A stretch of 64,000 nucleotides of DNA. Source: Membranipora membranacea. Lineage: Eukaryota > Bryozoa > Gymnolaemata > Cheilostomatida > Membraniporidae. This document shows positions 33,786 through 46,500 of this stretch, in pieces. How positions within the stretch are numbered: position 1 is the stretch's first letter; each line of letters starts with the position of its first letter. Position numbers and translations under genes: made by a program. The notes beneath the pieces are model-generated. The model was not told where the DNA came from. It ran no database searches and worked only from the letters and a program-made list of their open reading frames with translations. The stretch is from positions 11,641,493-11,705,492 of the forward strand of contig OU612071.1 of assembly GCA_914767715.1 (NCBI GenBank). Reading direction: 5' to 3'.

Positions 33786-34379
33786 CCTCGACACGAGGAC
33801 AGACAGCTAACAATCAGTACGTCAAACCTCGAGACGAGGACACACAGCTAACATTCAGTACGTCAAACCTCGACACGAGGACACACAGCTAACAGTCAGT
33901 ACGTCAAACCTCGAGACGAGGACACACAGCTAACAGTCAGTACGTCAAACCTTGAGACAAGGACACACAGCTAACAGTCAGTACGTCAAACCTCGAGACA
34001 AGGACACACAGCTAACAGTCAGTACGTCAAACCTCGAGTCGAGGACACACAGCTACCAGTCAGTACGTCAAACCTCGAGACAAGGACACACAGCGAACAG
34101 TCAGTACGTCAAACCTCGAGACGAGGACACACAGCTAACAGTCAGTACATCAAACCTCGACACGAGGACACACAGCTAACAGTCAGTACGTCAAACCTCG
34201 AGACAAGGACACACAGCTAACAGTCAGTACATCAAACCTCGAGACGAGGACACACAGCTAACAGTCAGTACGTCAAACCTCGAGACGAGGACACACAGCT
34301 AACAGTCAGTACGTCAAACCTTGAGACAAGGACCCACAGCTAACAGTCAGTACGTCAAACCTCGAGACGAGGACACACA
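33786..34379 (+). repeat. 41 bp minisatellite with a hairpin in each unit, about 14.5 units
   Basis: The unit starts CCTCGAGACGAGG, then ACACACAGCTAACAGTCAGT, then ACGTCAAA. The first 13 nt form a 5 bp stem with a 3 nt loop (CCTCG-AGA-CGAGG). Two units carry CCTTG...CAAGG, a paired change that keeps the stem. Three carry CCTCG...CAAGG, which breaks one pair on this strand. The array contains an open frame (33952-34179) that is only a by-product of the repeat. Confidence 0.9.
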
Positions 34380-35350
34380 TTTTAATTAAATCAAAGTTAT
34401 AATTTTAATACTGGCACCACCCTTATGGAAAGGCTCTTCGTTTGTACCTTCATTTGGAGTCAGGTCAGTCTTTAAAAGAAGCATGAAAGTTTTATTATTT
34501 TAATGTGCTGTAATATTCGCTGTATTATAGATGGTTTCCCTCGGAAAATATGATTTGCTCTATCATTGATCATGGCACACTTCACAACATGGTTGGATGA
34601 TTTGTATCATCAACGAATTCAGTTAAATGAAATCAAACTCAAACATGACAACTAGGAGCATTAAATTGAGCATGCATGGTATCATTAAAGAGAAAATATT
34701 ATAGTAGCCACTCCAGGCTAAAACACGTCAACTGTACATTAGTTATTTTCTATGATATCGAAATGTCACTTCGTCAAAAAAAGAGTTCTTGTCATAGGAA
34801 ACAAAAATTAATTCAGTACCATAAACAAGGGACGTAAACATGGTTCGCTTACGAAAACAGAGGGAACCAACAATGGTTGTTTTCCAAGTTAGCTACCAAA
34901 ACATTCAAAATCCGGTGAAGAAGAATTGTCTGAGCTCCACTGTCTCTACATATTTCACACCCCATCCTGTCCTTGACAAGGTCATCTGATTTATATGTTA
35001 CACACTCATAGACCATAAATTGAATATTCATTAATTTTTATGGACCTCACTGTGGCTCAACAGAGTTGTCTACACTTCACACATGAAAACAGATGATAGA
35101 TCATGCTGTTATCAGGTAACACAAAAGCAGACAATCTGAACAAAGCAAGGGCTTTATACACCACCCCTTGAAGAAAAAGTCATTTTCACTGAAAGAGGCT
35201 ATGTCTGTGTAAAATCAATGAACTTTGTTTGAATAGAATCTCACCTAACATTTGTATACCAGGGCCGTTCAATCCTTAACTTCTTATTCACTATCATCTC
35301 TAAATGTGCAGTCAAGGAGTACTTCGTCTTTATACAGTCTAACCACTCAT

Positions 35351-35580
35351 AGGTTGATGTAAGACTAAAGAGGAGTTAGTTATACCAAGAACTAGGAGAT
35401 AGAGACCCCTAGCTTGATGTTAGACCAAAGAGGAGCTAGTTATACCAACCAAGGATGTTGATGTTGGACCAAAGACTAAGAGGAGTTAGTTAATGTTATA
35501 CCAAGGAGTTAGAGACTCCTAGGTTGATGTTAGACTAACAGAGGAGCTTGTTATACCAAGGAGTTAGAGACTCTAACTCC
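35351..35580 (+). repeat. 54 bp tandem repeat, contracted array
   Basis: About four degenerate units of AGGTTGATGT(A/T)AGAC, AAGAGGAGTTAG and ATACCAAGGAGTTAGAGACT. The homologous array before copy 3 (59481) is longer and more regular. Confidence 0.75.
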
Positions 35581-35770
35581 TTCCTTGGTTATACATACAC
35601 ACTTCCTTGGTCGAACTGTTTTATATCATATATATATATATATGTGTGTGTCACTCATCGGATTGGTTTAACTAAATAATAAAAGTTCACCTTCACAAAC
35701 TATACACTGTGGCTGTGACTATAATTGATAGATTGTTTATAAATAATAATGTAATTTAATATGTGAGTTA

Positions 35771-35846
35771 GGGATCAGGATAAGCTCAGTTGGTAGAGCC
35801 CTGGACTCTTGACTGCAAGGTAGTGGGTTCGATCCTCAGTGGTGCT
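35771..35846 (+). repeat. tRNA-like sequence next to family A MITE
   Basis: TAAGCTCAGTTGGTAGAGC (A box) and GGGTTCGATCC (B box) are near-perfect, but the anticodon loop is too long and the acceptor stem does not close, so it is probably tRNA-derived and not a tRNA gene. Its duplicate is at 60088-60165. Confidence 0.55.
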
Positions 35847-35860
35847 CGGTGCAACCTCCT

Positions 35861-36105
35861 GGGGGGTCTTTCAATAAGAAAGAGCCAAAATCGCAATCTG
35901 ATCGCTCACTCACTTAGTGAGCGATACCTGCTAGGGCTCTCGCTTTCAGATAACTCACTCATTGATGGAACTATATACATTCTGAGTGAGCGACCTGGGA
36001 GCGATTTTGTCTAATTGAAAGACCAAGTGAGTGATCATTTTGTGCGATGTGATAGTGATAACTTGCTTTAGTAAAGCATCGCACTTCCTAATTGAAAGAC
36101 CCCCC
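35861..36105 (+). mobile_element. Family A MITE
   Basis: Ends GGGGGGTCTTTCAATAAGAA and CTAATTGAAAGACCCCC, with the CTCACTCACTTAGTGAGCGA core. It is duplicated at 60181-60425. Confidence 0.8.
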
Positions 36106-36777
36106 AGATTTACAATTTATGTTTGCGACCTGAAACCAGAAACAGGAAAGTTTTTTAGGGACTAGTGCAGCTTGATATAGTATATACCACAATAAATAAC
36201 TAACTAACTAGGCACTAATAAATGCATAGCATGCATGCAATCCTACAGCAATAATACTAGCCTGTCTTGACAAGCTAAATAGCCTACCTTAATACCTGCT
36301 GGTATTACATTGGCATCAGTATTAGTCGGATCTTTTTGACCGATCAATGAGACTTAGCACACCTATTTACGGGTCCCACCCATATCTTTTTGTTGTGGTA
36401 CATTGAATAGACTAGGCCCCTATTTCTTGTCGTTCAACTAACGGATTGTTCACTTTTAATCAAAATTGCATTTTGTTATCCAGTGGTTTTATTCACTTTT
36501 CAGTTTCAATGCCAACTTAGCAGTCCCAAATTTGAAAATGTCAATATCAAACTTATGTAATTTATGTGATGGTAAGACAGTCGGGGCATATTAGGGGATA
36601 AAGAAGAGAGGATCGGGTGGGAGGGTTTAGGCCATGATCGGTCACTTGGACTTGTAAGTCTGTAGTTCGCCCATATCCAGTCATGGACCACCCAAATCCT
36701 ATAATGGAGTATCCATTCAACCATACATCCAATAATCCAACTCAATCTCCAGTTAACCTTGTACATAGTAAGTAGTA

Positions 36778-36861
36778 GGAGGTGGCTCAGTCGATTAGAG
36801 CGCCGTTCCTTTATTTAGCATGCATATGTTGACGGTTGTGGGTTCGAATCCCACTAAGTCC
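36778..36861 (+). repeat. tRNA-like head of a SINE
   Basis: GGAGGTGGCTCAGTCGATTA carries a good A box, and GGGTTCGAATCCC a canonical B box, with about 40 nt between them. A body (GCTGGCCCCCAGGTGTGCTC, CGACCTGCCTGGTAACAGAG) follows to about 37000, as in tRNA-derived SINEs. The duplicate is at 61094-61177. Confidence 0.6.
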
Positions 36862-37203
36862 ATCGGCTATTGGGGTTCTGCTGGCCCCCAGGTGTGCTCC
36901 GACCTGCCTGGTAACAGAGAGCAATCTGGCACAGATATTGCGGCCTCGCCAATAAGGCAACCACTATTTCGCCGTCCATGCTTTGGGGTGTGGCTTGTGA
37001 TGAGACAACTGATTTTAATCAACTTTTTTTCAATCAAAGAGTCAGCTTCCAGTTCCCCTGAGATTTTATGGCATTTATTACGCGGTATTATCATAATAAG
37101 ATCAGGCTTTGTAAAAGCTACAAACAGTTTTTTTTGGAAGCGGTTAGCACTGGGCCTAGATAGGAAGCCTTTAAATTAGAATAAGGGATGCTTTAAGAAA
37201 GAA

Positions 37204-37360
37204 AAATATCACTATCACGTTGCTCAAAATTACCATTCACTTGGTCTTGGGGCTCCCAAATCGCTCACTCAGAATGTATATAGTTCCATCAATGAGTGAG
37301 CAATTTCTGAGGTAGCGTTCATTAAGTGAGCGACACAGATTGCGTTTTTGGCTGTTTTTA
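37204..37360 (-). mobile_element. Family A MITE, partial
   Basis: TATCACTATCACGTTGCTC to AAGTGAGCGACACAG with a shortened centre and no clear inverted ends. It is duplicated at 61521-61676. Confidence 0.5.
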
Positions 37361-37556
37361 GTATATTTATGTGTATATAGTATATGACCATTGTTTGTAT
37401 GATGGAATATTTATGCTAATTTTGTTTCCATTTTTACGATTATCAGCTTTGAGAAGACCCTGAGTAGGTCTGTAGACATATGTGTCCAGAGAGGAGGAGT
37501 AATGATCCATCACTGCCCAGGATCAAGAAAAAAAGTGATAAACTTCTGGCCCGAAG

Positions 37557-37593
37557 TTCTAGGGGAGGCAGGGAGGCTCTGCCTCCCCTAGAA
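37557..37593. repeat. 15 bp hairpin
   Basis: TTCTAGGGGAGGCAG, a 7 nt loop GGAGGCT, and its exact complement. The hairpin is conserved base for base before copy 3 at about 61874-61910. Confidence 0.7.
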
Positions 37594-38358
37594 AGCTAAA
37601 TACAGTGGCCTCACAACACTATAATTGAATAAACCGTATCAGAATCAGCTCCTCTGGAATTTCCTTTTGCTCATGCTAATGCCTTAATTTTTTCGGGGGA
37701 GAGCCTACAGGTCCCCTCCCCTATCATTTTTTTCTAAACTACTACATTCATATAAAACCCTGGATGACTGACAGCCTCATACCAAACAGACATCTGGAGT
37801 ACCGCAGTATAGCTTGTGTAATAAACACTTGGTGTGCCTGTTATACCCTGTCTAAGCTAAGAACAAGTTTGTTCCCTCTGTGGTGGCATAGGGTTATCGC
37901 CAAAGTCGATCATCTGGCACGGCCCCTCCATATCCGAATTTTTGGCTATCTCTTCGCCACCATAGAGGAAACAAACAAAACAAACTGGTGACTGTCTAAC
38001 AGGGAAATTTCCCTTGATTCCATTATTAATATATCGCATTAGAACTCTCAGCTGGTATCACTAAACACCTGTCCACCTTTCCAGACATGCCTTTCAGCCC
38101 AAGCTCCTGTTTGTATTCGTGTCAGACACTTCTACAGGTTACAATCTTAGGACTGGTCTATAAAGGCATCATTAATATTCAAAAATGGTGAAATGAGTAC
38201 TGCAGAGGCACCCATGTGTGTAAATATTTGCATTCTCAGTATCTGTAGTTTCCAAAGTAACATATCCTTTATTTTATTTCAATGCAGTAAGATAACGAAG
38301 CATGTGGAACCTTTAGGAACCTTTTCATTAGATAACCTTCCTCATCAAAACCTAGAGC

Positions 38359-38453
38359 AAGTTTGATCCATTTTCCCTCATTGGACATCCCCCCCCATAC
38401 TGACACACCGGTTGAGGGGGGCAATTCCAATGAGGGAAAAATGGATCAAACTT
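38359..38453. repeat. Fold-back element with 27 bp arms
   Basis: AAGTTTGATCCATTTTCCCT plus CATTGGA at the left and its complement at the right (one extra A), around a C-rich and G-rich centre. The duplicate at 62675-62773 has a longer C run in the centre. Confidence 0.75.
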
Positions 38454-38835
38454 GATCTAATCAAAACCAGGGCTCCAGTAGGGCCTATTGGCTCTTTCTC
38501 AAATTTACACTGTTTGAGGCTATAGTAGCACTTTAGGGGTTGTGATATATGCTGAGGTAAAAAAAATGGTGAATCAAAGCCAATTATCGTATTATTCAGA
38601 GATCGCCCCCACCCCAAATTCAGGGCACAATGATATGAAATTTGAGCATTACACGGTCAAAGAACAGATAACAACTAAAATAGTTGGAAATTTACTCACT
38701 CAAAACATACAAAACAAAGCACTCTTTAGTAGTATTTTCAGGCAAACTTGCAATTCCAGAGATGCTTGAAATAGCTAAATTAAATACTGGTGAACAATAA
38801 GTCAGGGTTATCTTCATAACCCCTATGTTTTAGTA

Positions 38836-40365
38836 CTAGAATTGTGAACTTGGTAGTCTGTAGCTAGTCCTATGATTCAGCTGATTTCTTTTGTATTGCT
38901 CACTAAGTTCTAACAAACGCCTACCAAAAGAACTTGTGTCATGAAGTGTGGACAGCTGACATGATTAGACATGCATAAAATAGCTTAATTAAACGCTAGA
39001 GAACAATATGTCAGGGTCATCATTATAACAGTTTTGCCTCCCACTCACAATTTTATGATACTGCTTCTGCTTTCTCTATAGCCCAATTTTATTCAAATTG
39101 CAGGTGACTCTACAAATACGAGCAGCAGAGGGTGAGACTGGGGACAAGTGAGCCATTATATTAAACTCAAGATTCTCTGAAGGTAAGAAAATCACATGAA
39201 GAAAGCAAATTAGTCTCAAGCAATATAACCAGTTTACCATTCCTGAAAGATGTCCTCGCTAGTGTAAGCTGTTAATAACACAGAACCATCTAGAGTCATA
39301 TTTATTATTTCTGTTTTCTGGCCTTAGAGCTATCCTCACATGGTCAAAGAGCGGATAATAACTAATATATTTAGAAACCAGAATCCAATTATTCACTACT
39401 GACACGCCCTTCTACAACGACTGCTTTTTTTTAACACTTTAATTGGCAGTCTATTTCATTCCAGTAGCGGAACGTTTTCCGAATGGTGCCGAAAAAAAGC
39501 GGAAAAGGAAAGAAAGAAAGCTTGTGAATGAAAATATAAGTTAAAATGGAAATAGCTTATTCGCATTACTATGAGAGATGAAATATCTTTGAGAAGAAAA
39601 ATCCAAAAAATGTAAATGATATTTCCCTTATAGTATCGTGCAGAGGCAAAACTTGTTGCAGAGATAAAAAGATAATGCTGTAATTTCAGCAAAAGATATT
39701 TGAAAACTCCTGATTTAAAGCATTTATACCTCAACACACAGGCTCGTTTGGTATTCCATCAGAACGAATAATCTCAAGGTGCAATTGGTCAAGTTTATCC
39801 AATGGAGAAATCATTTTTTCTTTTTCATAGACAGAGCTGCTATCTACTGTCAGTTTTAAAAATATGCAAAGTGAAAAATTCCTAATAACATGCTTGACTC
39901 AAAAAATGAAAGCAAAGTGTGCTAGGTTGAATTTGGTGTTATTCATCCAATGCTATGTAGTAACTAGCATCAAATAGTCCTTGTGAACACACACAAAAAT
40001 AAGATAAAGTTGTTTTGATTCTGAGATAGTTCCCCTACTTTGCCTTTGCAATAAACTATTTTGACCCTATAATGACCTGCTAATTGAAGAACAATCAGCT
40101 GAAATTTGACACTTTGAAATAATAAACTTACTTTTGATATTGCCTGAAGGTGAATAAAGAGTAAAATTAGCTCTAAGATTTGTTGCCAAGTCAATTATTT
40201 TAGGTTCAAGTGGGGGAACAATCCGAGCGTTTGACCTATTGATATTTAAACTTCTAACTTTTCTTTGTGTGCAGTTAACAAAGGTCTACATGCCATTTTG
40301 TTTTGCTGTAATGCAGAGAATCCAATAATCAAATTTGTTCTGATCGACACGGGAGGACACGAAAG
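38836..40365 (+). other. Conserved 5' flank of gene copy 2
   Basis: Nearly identical to 8628-10482 except for the 321 bp deletion near 39390. Contains the same acceptor-like TTTGTGTGCAG before the ATG exon. No trusted open frame. Confidence 0.55.
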
Positions 40366-40576
40366 ATGGCTATTATAAGACGCGGTCAAGATGTCGTCTC
40401 TATCAAAAACAAAACTAAGATGCTGCTTGCTGGCTCAACGATGCTGCTTATCACCGCGTTCATCGTCGTAGGAGCCTGCTATGCGCTTGTGCTGTCCCAA
40501 CTGGAAGAGCTAAAAGATAAGATGGCCGACATGGCGGGAACAAAACGAATGCTGAATGCTGACTTTGAAGACTTAG
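40366..40576 (+). CDS. Copy 2 exon 1: cytosolic tail and transmembrane helix
   Basis: MAIIRRGQDVV followed by the same membrane segment as copy 1. The exon has one extra codon near the donor (AGTKRMLNADFEDL) and the same phase-1 donor TTAG|GTAAGATA. Confidence 0.85.
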
Positions 40577-43500
40577 GTAAGATAATACCACAATCACAGT
40601 CTAGAGATAAACAAATACCCTAGTAGAGGCTTACACAAGAGAGTTCTTGGGGCTGGAACAATCAACCTTGAAAGCCCCGAAAGAATTCGAACCTACAACT
40701 CTAGCGGCAATCAACGCCTGGCAGTGAAAAGCAAGCGCGCTAACCGATTGCGCGATCTCTCCATCCCCAGAAGGTGAGATGGCGCAGTCGGTTAAGGCGC
40801 TTATGGAGTTAATATTAGAAAGACTTGATTGAAGACATGTTTGGGTAACTTCATGCAAGCCTGCACTAAGTGTCAGCTAGGCGGTAGCTTAGATTAATAA
40901 TTGACCACTCTAGGGTAGAATTCTTCTGATCTTACGACTGCTGTATATTATATTACATTGAATGATATTTATTTCAAATTCAAAGACTAGCTTTGAGGCG
41001 GCTCTTTCGTAAGACATCATATTCTCCATATTCTGTTCCATCATGTGAGCGATTTCCAGCTTTAGAATCTAAATATTGAGGGAGTTATGGTCTCTCAAAC
41101 TTTCAAGGAGATGGCTGTCGATCGGCATTTAGAATCCCCACACTAAAAATAGATTCACAAACAAAACATAATGGGTGCAAGTGGGTGTTGTACCCAGGTC
41201 CTTGGGATCGGCAGGCAACGCCACTACCATCGGACCACGACGTCCGGCTATATGAGGCCATTGATAATATAGCGCAGTGGTAGCGGCGTTGCCTGCTGGT
41301 CAAAAAGACCTTGGTTTGTGACCCACATGCACCTGTATTATTATGATATAAATGAGACATAGTGTGAGGATTTTCAATGCCGATCGAGAATAAGATGTGA
41401 TACAAAATAGCAGCCTCAAAGTAAGTCTTTAAGCGATTATCGATGCTAAAATATGCTGAAAAATGATTGAAGTTTGTAATAATGATGATACATACATGAT
41501 TATCATTATTAGTACTTGGTACAGTAGAAACAGCGCTGAAATGGAACTCTCAACTTTGTTAAAATCCAGCTTAAAATTTTATTCAATTGTGTGTTAAGTA
41601 TATGCATAGTATTTAGAACTTTTTCCAGGTTTAACTTGGTCCAAGTCAAATTTGATTCCATCCAATACTAGGCCATCACTGGATTCCACCCATAAAATTC
41701 TGCATTTATATCTCAGTTCTTGAATTCAATCATCATTGGGTAGTTTGACAGAGTAGCATAGATTGAAAGGAAGCAAATAAGCTGCAATGGTGTAGCAGAA
41801 AAAGTTGTACAAGTTCTCTAGAGTCTAGATGGAAAATAATTGATTCAGTGTTCCTGCATTTTGAAGGTTTTCAATTAGAATGGGCATTGCCTTTTTATTA
41901 AAAAGTACCACTATCACCCGCTGAAAATTATCACTCATTTGGTCTTTCGATATGTTCCCGAACTCCGAAGGTTATAGCTCCTTCCAATGACTAAGCTATT
42001 TGTGAGCTAGACTCTATTTGATAATATAACGATTTTGGCGGTTTTTAACTGAAATACTCCCCTTGATTGATTGATTTATTGATTGGTTGATTATTTGATT
42101 GATTGATTTTATTTCTATTGCTAACATGATGTATGTTGTGAAATACTGGGCCCATGATATTGAAAATGATTGGTTGGTCCCATTCTATTGGGGAGCTTTC
42201 TGCAAATAGGATTGTGTCTTCTCATACATCCAGTTCATAATAAGCTTCTCAAACATTTTCAATTGTTGACATTTCTATGTATCACATCGTGTTAACATAC
42301 AAGGATTGTAGATATTGCAGCCGTATTTGAGCCACACTAACCTTGTCACAAGCCCACTTATTTTGTTTAAGTGGCTGCATGACAAGGCTTGAGGAGCTTA
42401 ATGTTGGTTAATTGAAAAATCTTATTTTGTTTGTAGAGCGGAGTTTGGCCGCAATTACAAAGAGGCAAAAGAAGAATGACGATGAAATTCAAAATCTCAG
42501 TGAGTGTTTGCTATATCATTCAACTCTCAGGACATCATCAGTTCCTGAATTCTATAGCTACAAGTTCAATACTGTTGTAGTGTCAGGCCAAAAGTCTGCA
42601 TGAATCATTGAATAATGCATTATTAGCAATCAAGCAGCAGTGTTGTAATGTAGTGTAATGTAGCAGAAAAACTGCTGTTATTGTAGGCTATAGGCCAGGT
42701 AACCATTGATAGCCTTGCTCCGCGGTCCAGGTTAAATTACAATCCGAATGAGTGTCAAAATTTGAATGATCAATTATATTGCTATCACTAACTCAAGTAA
42801 TTGTTAAAAATGCCCAATTGACTGTGAGCTTATGAAAGGATAGGATGGGCTTTATTTGTCATGCGATTATACTCTCATGAAAATGGGGCAACAAAAATTA
42901 TCTCAAAAAGTAAGACAGAACTATTTGCTAGCAATTAGCATATTGGAAAAAGAAACTTCAATTCAACTTCTCAGCCCTACTGCGAAACATGTATTATATT
43001 TTATATGTTATATTTTACTTTTATTTTTGAAGGATACCCAACCAAGCAACCAGTAGAAGACACGACCTTTCAAGGACCTCAAGGAGTGACTCATCAAATG
43101 TCCCAGCAACTCGGTGAGAGCTCACAAACTCATTAAATTCTGCACATATCTCAGTTCTAGAAACCAATCATAATTGGGTAGTTTAGCAGGGGTATCCTTT
43201 TATTAGAAAGAGCGACGCGCTACTAAAGCAAGTAATCAGTATCACATCGCTCAAATAATTTGCTCACTTTGTCTTTCAATTAGACAAAATCGCTCCAAAA
43301 TTGCTCACTTTTAATGTACACAGTTCCAGCGATGAGTGAGCGATTTCTCAGCGAGACCCCAAGCAGGTATTGTTCACTCACAGAGTGAGCAATCAGATTG
43401 TGATTTTGGCAGTTTCCAATTGAAAGACCCCCCTGATTAGCATAGATGGAAAGGAAGCAAAAAGCTTCAATGATGTAGCAGAAAAAATTGTAAAAGTTTT

Positions 43501-46500
43501 CTAGAGTCTGGATAAATAACATTTGATTCAGGGTTCCTGGATTTTGGGGGGTCCTTCAATAAGAATGACCATTGCCTTTTTAATAAAAAGGTATCACTAT
43601 CACCGGCTGAAAATTATCACTCACTTGTTCTTTCAATTAGACAAAATCGCCCCCAAATCTCTCACTCATAGTGTATATAGTACCATCAGTGAGTGAGCGA
43701 TTTCTGAGCGACACCCCTAGCAGGTATCACTCGTTAATGATAGGATAGGCTTTATTTGTTCCTCCATATATCAGAAAGTATGATGCCTTGATTGAAAACA
43801 ATTGTAAAAAGTGAATTACGATTAGAAAAAAAATGAAAAGAAAAATTAGACTGGAGCTCTACATGAAAGTGAGGCAAAAAAATTATCTCAAGAAGTAAGA
43901 CAGAACTATTTGCTAGCAGTTAGCATATTGGAAAAAGAAACTTCTCTTCAACTTCTCAGTTGAAATATATATATTATATTGTATATGTTATATTTAATTT
44001 TATATTTTTGAAGAATACCCAACCAAGCAACCAGTAGAAGACACGACCTTTCACGGAGTAAATCATCAAATGTCCCAGCAACTTGGTGAGATCTCACAAA
44101 CTAATTAAGTTCTGCACATATCTCAGTTCTAGAAACCAATCATGATTGGGTAGTTAAACATAGATTAGCATAGGTCGAAAGGAAGCAAAAAAGCTTCAAT
44201 GGTGTATCAGAAAATATGGTAAAAGTTTTCTAGAGTCTAGATAAATAACGTTTGATTCAGTTTTCCTGCATTCTGGGGGGTAGTGATGGCAAATTGTCAG
44301 ATTTTGGCGAGACGGGACAAGACCGAGACAGCAAGAAAATTCGGGACGAGACCGAGACGAGACCGAGACATATAACGATGCCGATAAAACATTCTACAGA
44401 TATCACAATTTAAAAGAATGGTGGATATTCATTCACTATCACCAGTTCAATCAGCTTATAGTACATTTGATTCAAGTTGTAACTTATGATCTATAGCAAT
44501 AAGGATCTATGTTGATACCAAGTTTCATCAAATTCTGTCAAGTATTTATTGAATTATAGAAAGCCACACGCTCGTGCAGATTTCCACTAATTCTTGCAAA
44601 TTAAATTTTATATGAGTATCAGCCTGCCACACATGATTGTCATTGCCCAAATTCATACTCATGATTTATGGGTGTAATCCTACTGTAATCCTCCTCAGCC
44701 AATCTAAAACATAGGCCTATAGTGATAACTAAATAAAATAGTAGTTAAACCAGGGAGAATAATGGTTAAACCAAGGAGAAGCTGTTTCTTCTTGTTTATT
44801 ATACCAACCAGTCCAGTGATTCAGCTTCTGGATATGCTAGGCTCAACTATCTCCTCATATTTATACAATTTGATACCCCATTAGTCATTGTATCCCTTCT
44901 CCCTCTTGCCCCAGGTCTTTCAATAAGAATGAGCATTGCATTTTTTTTTAAAAAGTATCACTATCACTCGCTGAAAATTATCACTCACTTGGTCTTTCAA
45001 TTAGACAAAATCGCTCCCAAATCGCTAACTCATAATGTATATAGTACCTTCAGTGAGTGAGCGATTTCTGAGCGAGACCCCTAGCAGGTATCACTTTCTA
45101 ATGATAGAATAGGATGGGCTTCATTTGTCGCTCCATATATCAGAAAGTATGATGCCTTGAGTGAAAAAATTGTAAATGAATTACGATTAGAAATAAATTG
45201 AAAAGAAAAATTAGACTGGAGCTCTACATGAAAGTGAGGCAAAAAAAATTATCCCAAAAAGTAAGACAGAACTATTTGCTTGCAATTAGCATATTGGAAA
45301 AAGAAACTTCTCTTCAGCCTCTCAGTCCCACTGCGAAATATATATATTATGTTTTATATGTTATATTTATCTTATATTTTTGAAGAATACCCAGCAAAGC
45401 AGCCAGTGGGAGACACGGCCGTTCAAGGACCTCAAGGAATGAATAATCAAATGTCCCAGCAACTCGGTGAGATCTCACAAACTAATAAAGTTCTGCACAT
45501 ATCTCAGTTCTAGAAACCAATCATGATTGGGTAGTTAAACATAGATTAGCATAGGTCGATAGGAAGCAGAAAAACTTCAATGGTGTATCAGAAAATATGG
45601 TAAAAGTTTTCTAGAGTCTAGATAAACAACGTTTGATTCAGTGTTCCTGCATTCTGGGGATATTTCAATTAGAATGAGCATTGCCTTTTTGATATAAAGT
45701 ATCACATCACCCGCTGAAAATTATCACTCACTTGGTCTTTCAATCAGACAAATGCGAACTCTAAAAGTTATAGTTCCTTCCAATGGCTAAGCTATTTGTG
45801 AGCTAGACCCTAGCTATTAGATAGCGACATTCAATTCCATATCCTCACCATTAGCTATCTTTTGCCAAACAATGGGTATGCAAAAAATAACCAGTCCCTA
45901 GTAGCATTCTAAGAAAGCCCAAATCAGCGATACTGAAGGGATTTCATTGCTGTTTGCGATTTTGTAATCAAGTCAATTTCCCAGGCTAAATTATTTTTGC
46001 TAGTAGGGACAGCCAATCAAAACATCATCAGACAAGTCCCTGTGCTAAGTGTTCTTCTTTATGATGTTATGATACTATTTCCGTTCCACAGGAAAGATTT
46101 AATTCAGTGGATTACAATTTTGGCTGTTTTTAACTGGAATCCCCCCTTGGTCAGTACCATTCTATTGGTGAGCTTCCTAGGATTGTGTACTATCATAGGA
46201 GGCAACTCGAAATTGAGCAATTTGGATGGATCCAACTTTCACGGGGACAAGAAGTATTAAAGGGAAGGCTTTTTGGTATCATTCTTGAGTTCTCATTCTA
46301 ATTTAGAAAAGTGCCATAAAGTTTATGTACATCATAATGCCCATGTCACCTCAAAGGTGAGATTTGAAGGTTCTAAAAATAAAGTTTTTGGTAAAAAAAA
46401 AAAGAGATTTTTTTCTGCCCTTGTAACACTCTCCTTGTCTTGGCAATCAGTCCCAAGACATGACAAATAAAAAAGGTCAACTGAATGAGAAGTTGCCCTC

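Larger units (their letters stand above)
34701..38835 (+). repeat. Upstream block of copy 2, duplicated at 58843-63156
   Basis: Several kilobases are nearly identical to the region before copy 3, in the same order: a dispersed repeat at 35030, a 54 bp tandem repeat, a TA tract, a tRNA-like sequence, a family A MITE, a tRNA-like SINE, a short hairpin and a fold-back element. The block belongs to the tandem duplication unit. It is not present left of copy 1 within the window, where the retroelement sits instead. Confidence 0.85.

Noticed and set aside
33786-34379. CRISPR-like array
   Set aside because: There are no variable spacers; the whole 41 bp unit repeats, and the genome is eukaryotic.
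35771-35846. Functional tRNA gene
   Set aside because: A and B boxes are good but acceptor and anticodon stems do not close, and an identical arrangement next to the same MITE is simply duplicated at 60088.
36820-37179. 119-codon plus-strand frame, repeated at 61136
   Set aside because: It runs through the SINE head and body; the frames differ between duplicates at the end and there is no domain.
39456-39737. 93-codon minus-strand frame in the upstream flank
   Set aside because: In copy 1 (9564-9846) the same stretch is split by a 1 nt shift, and the sequence has no recognisable domain, so it is more likely conserved non-coding flank.
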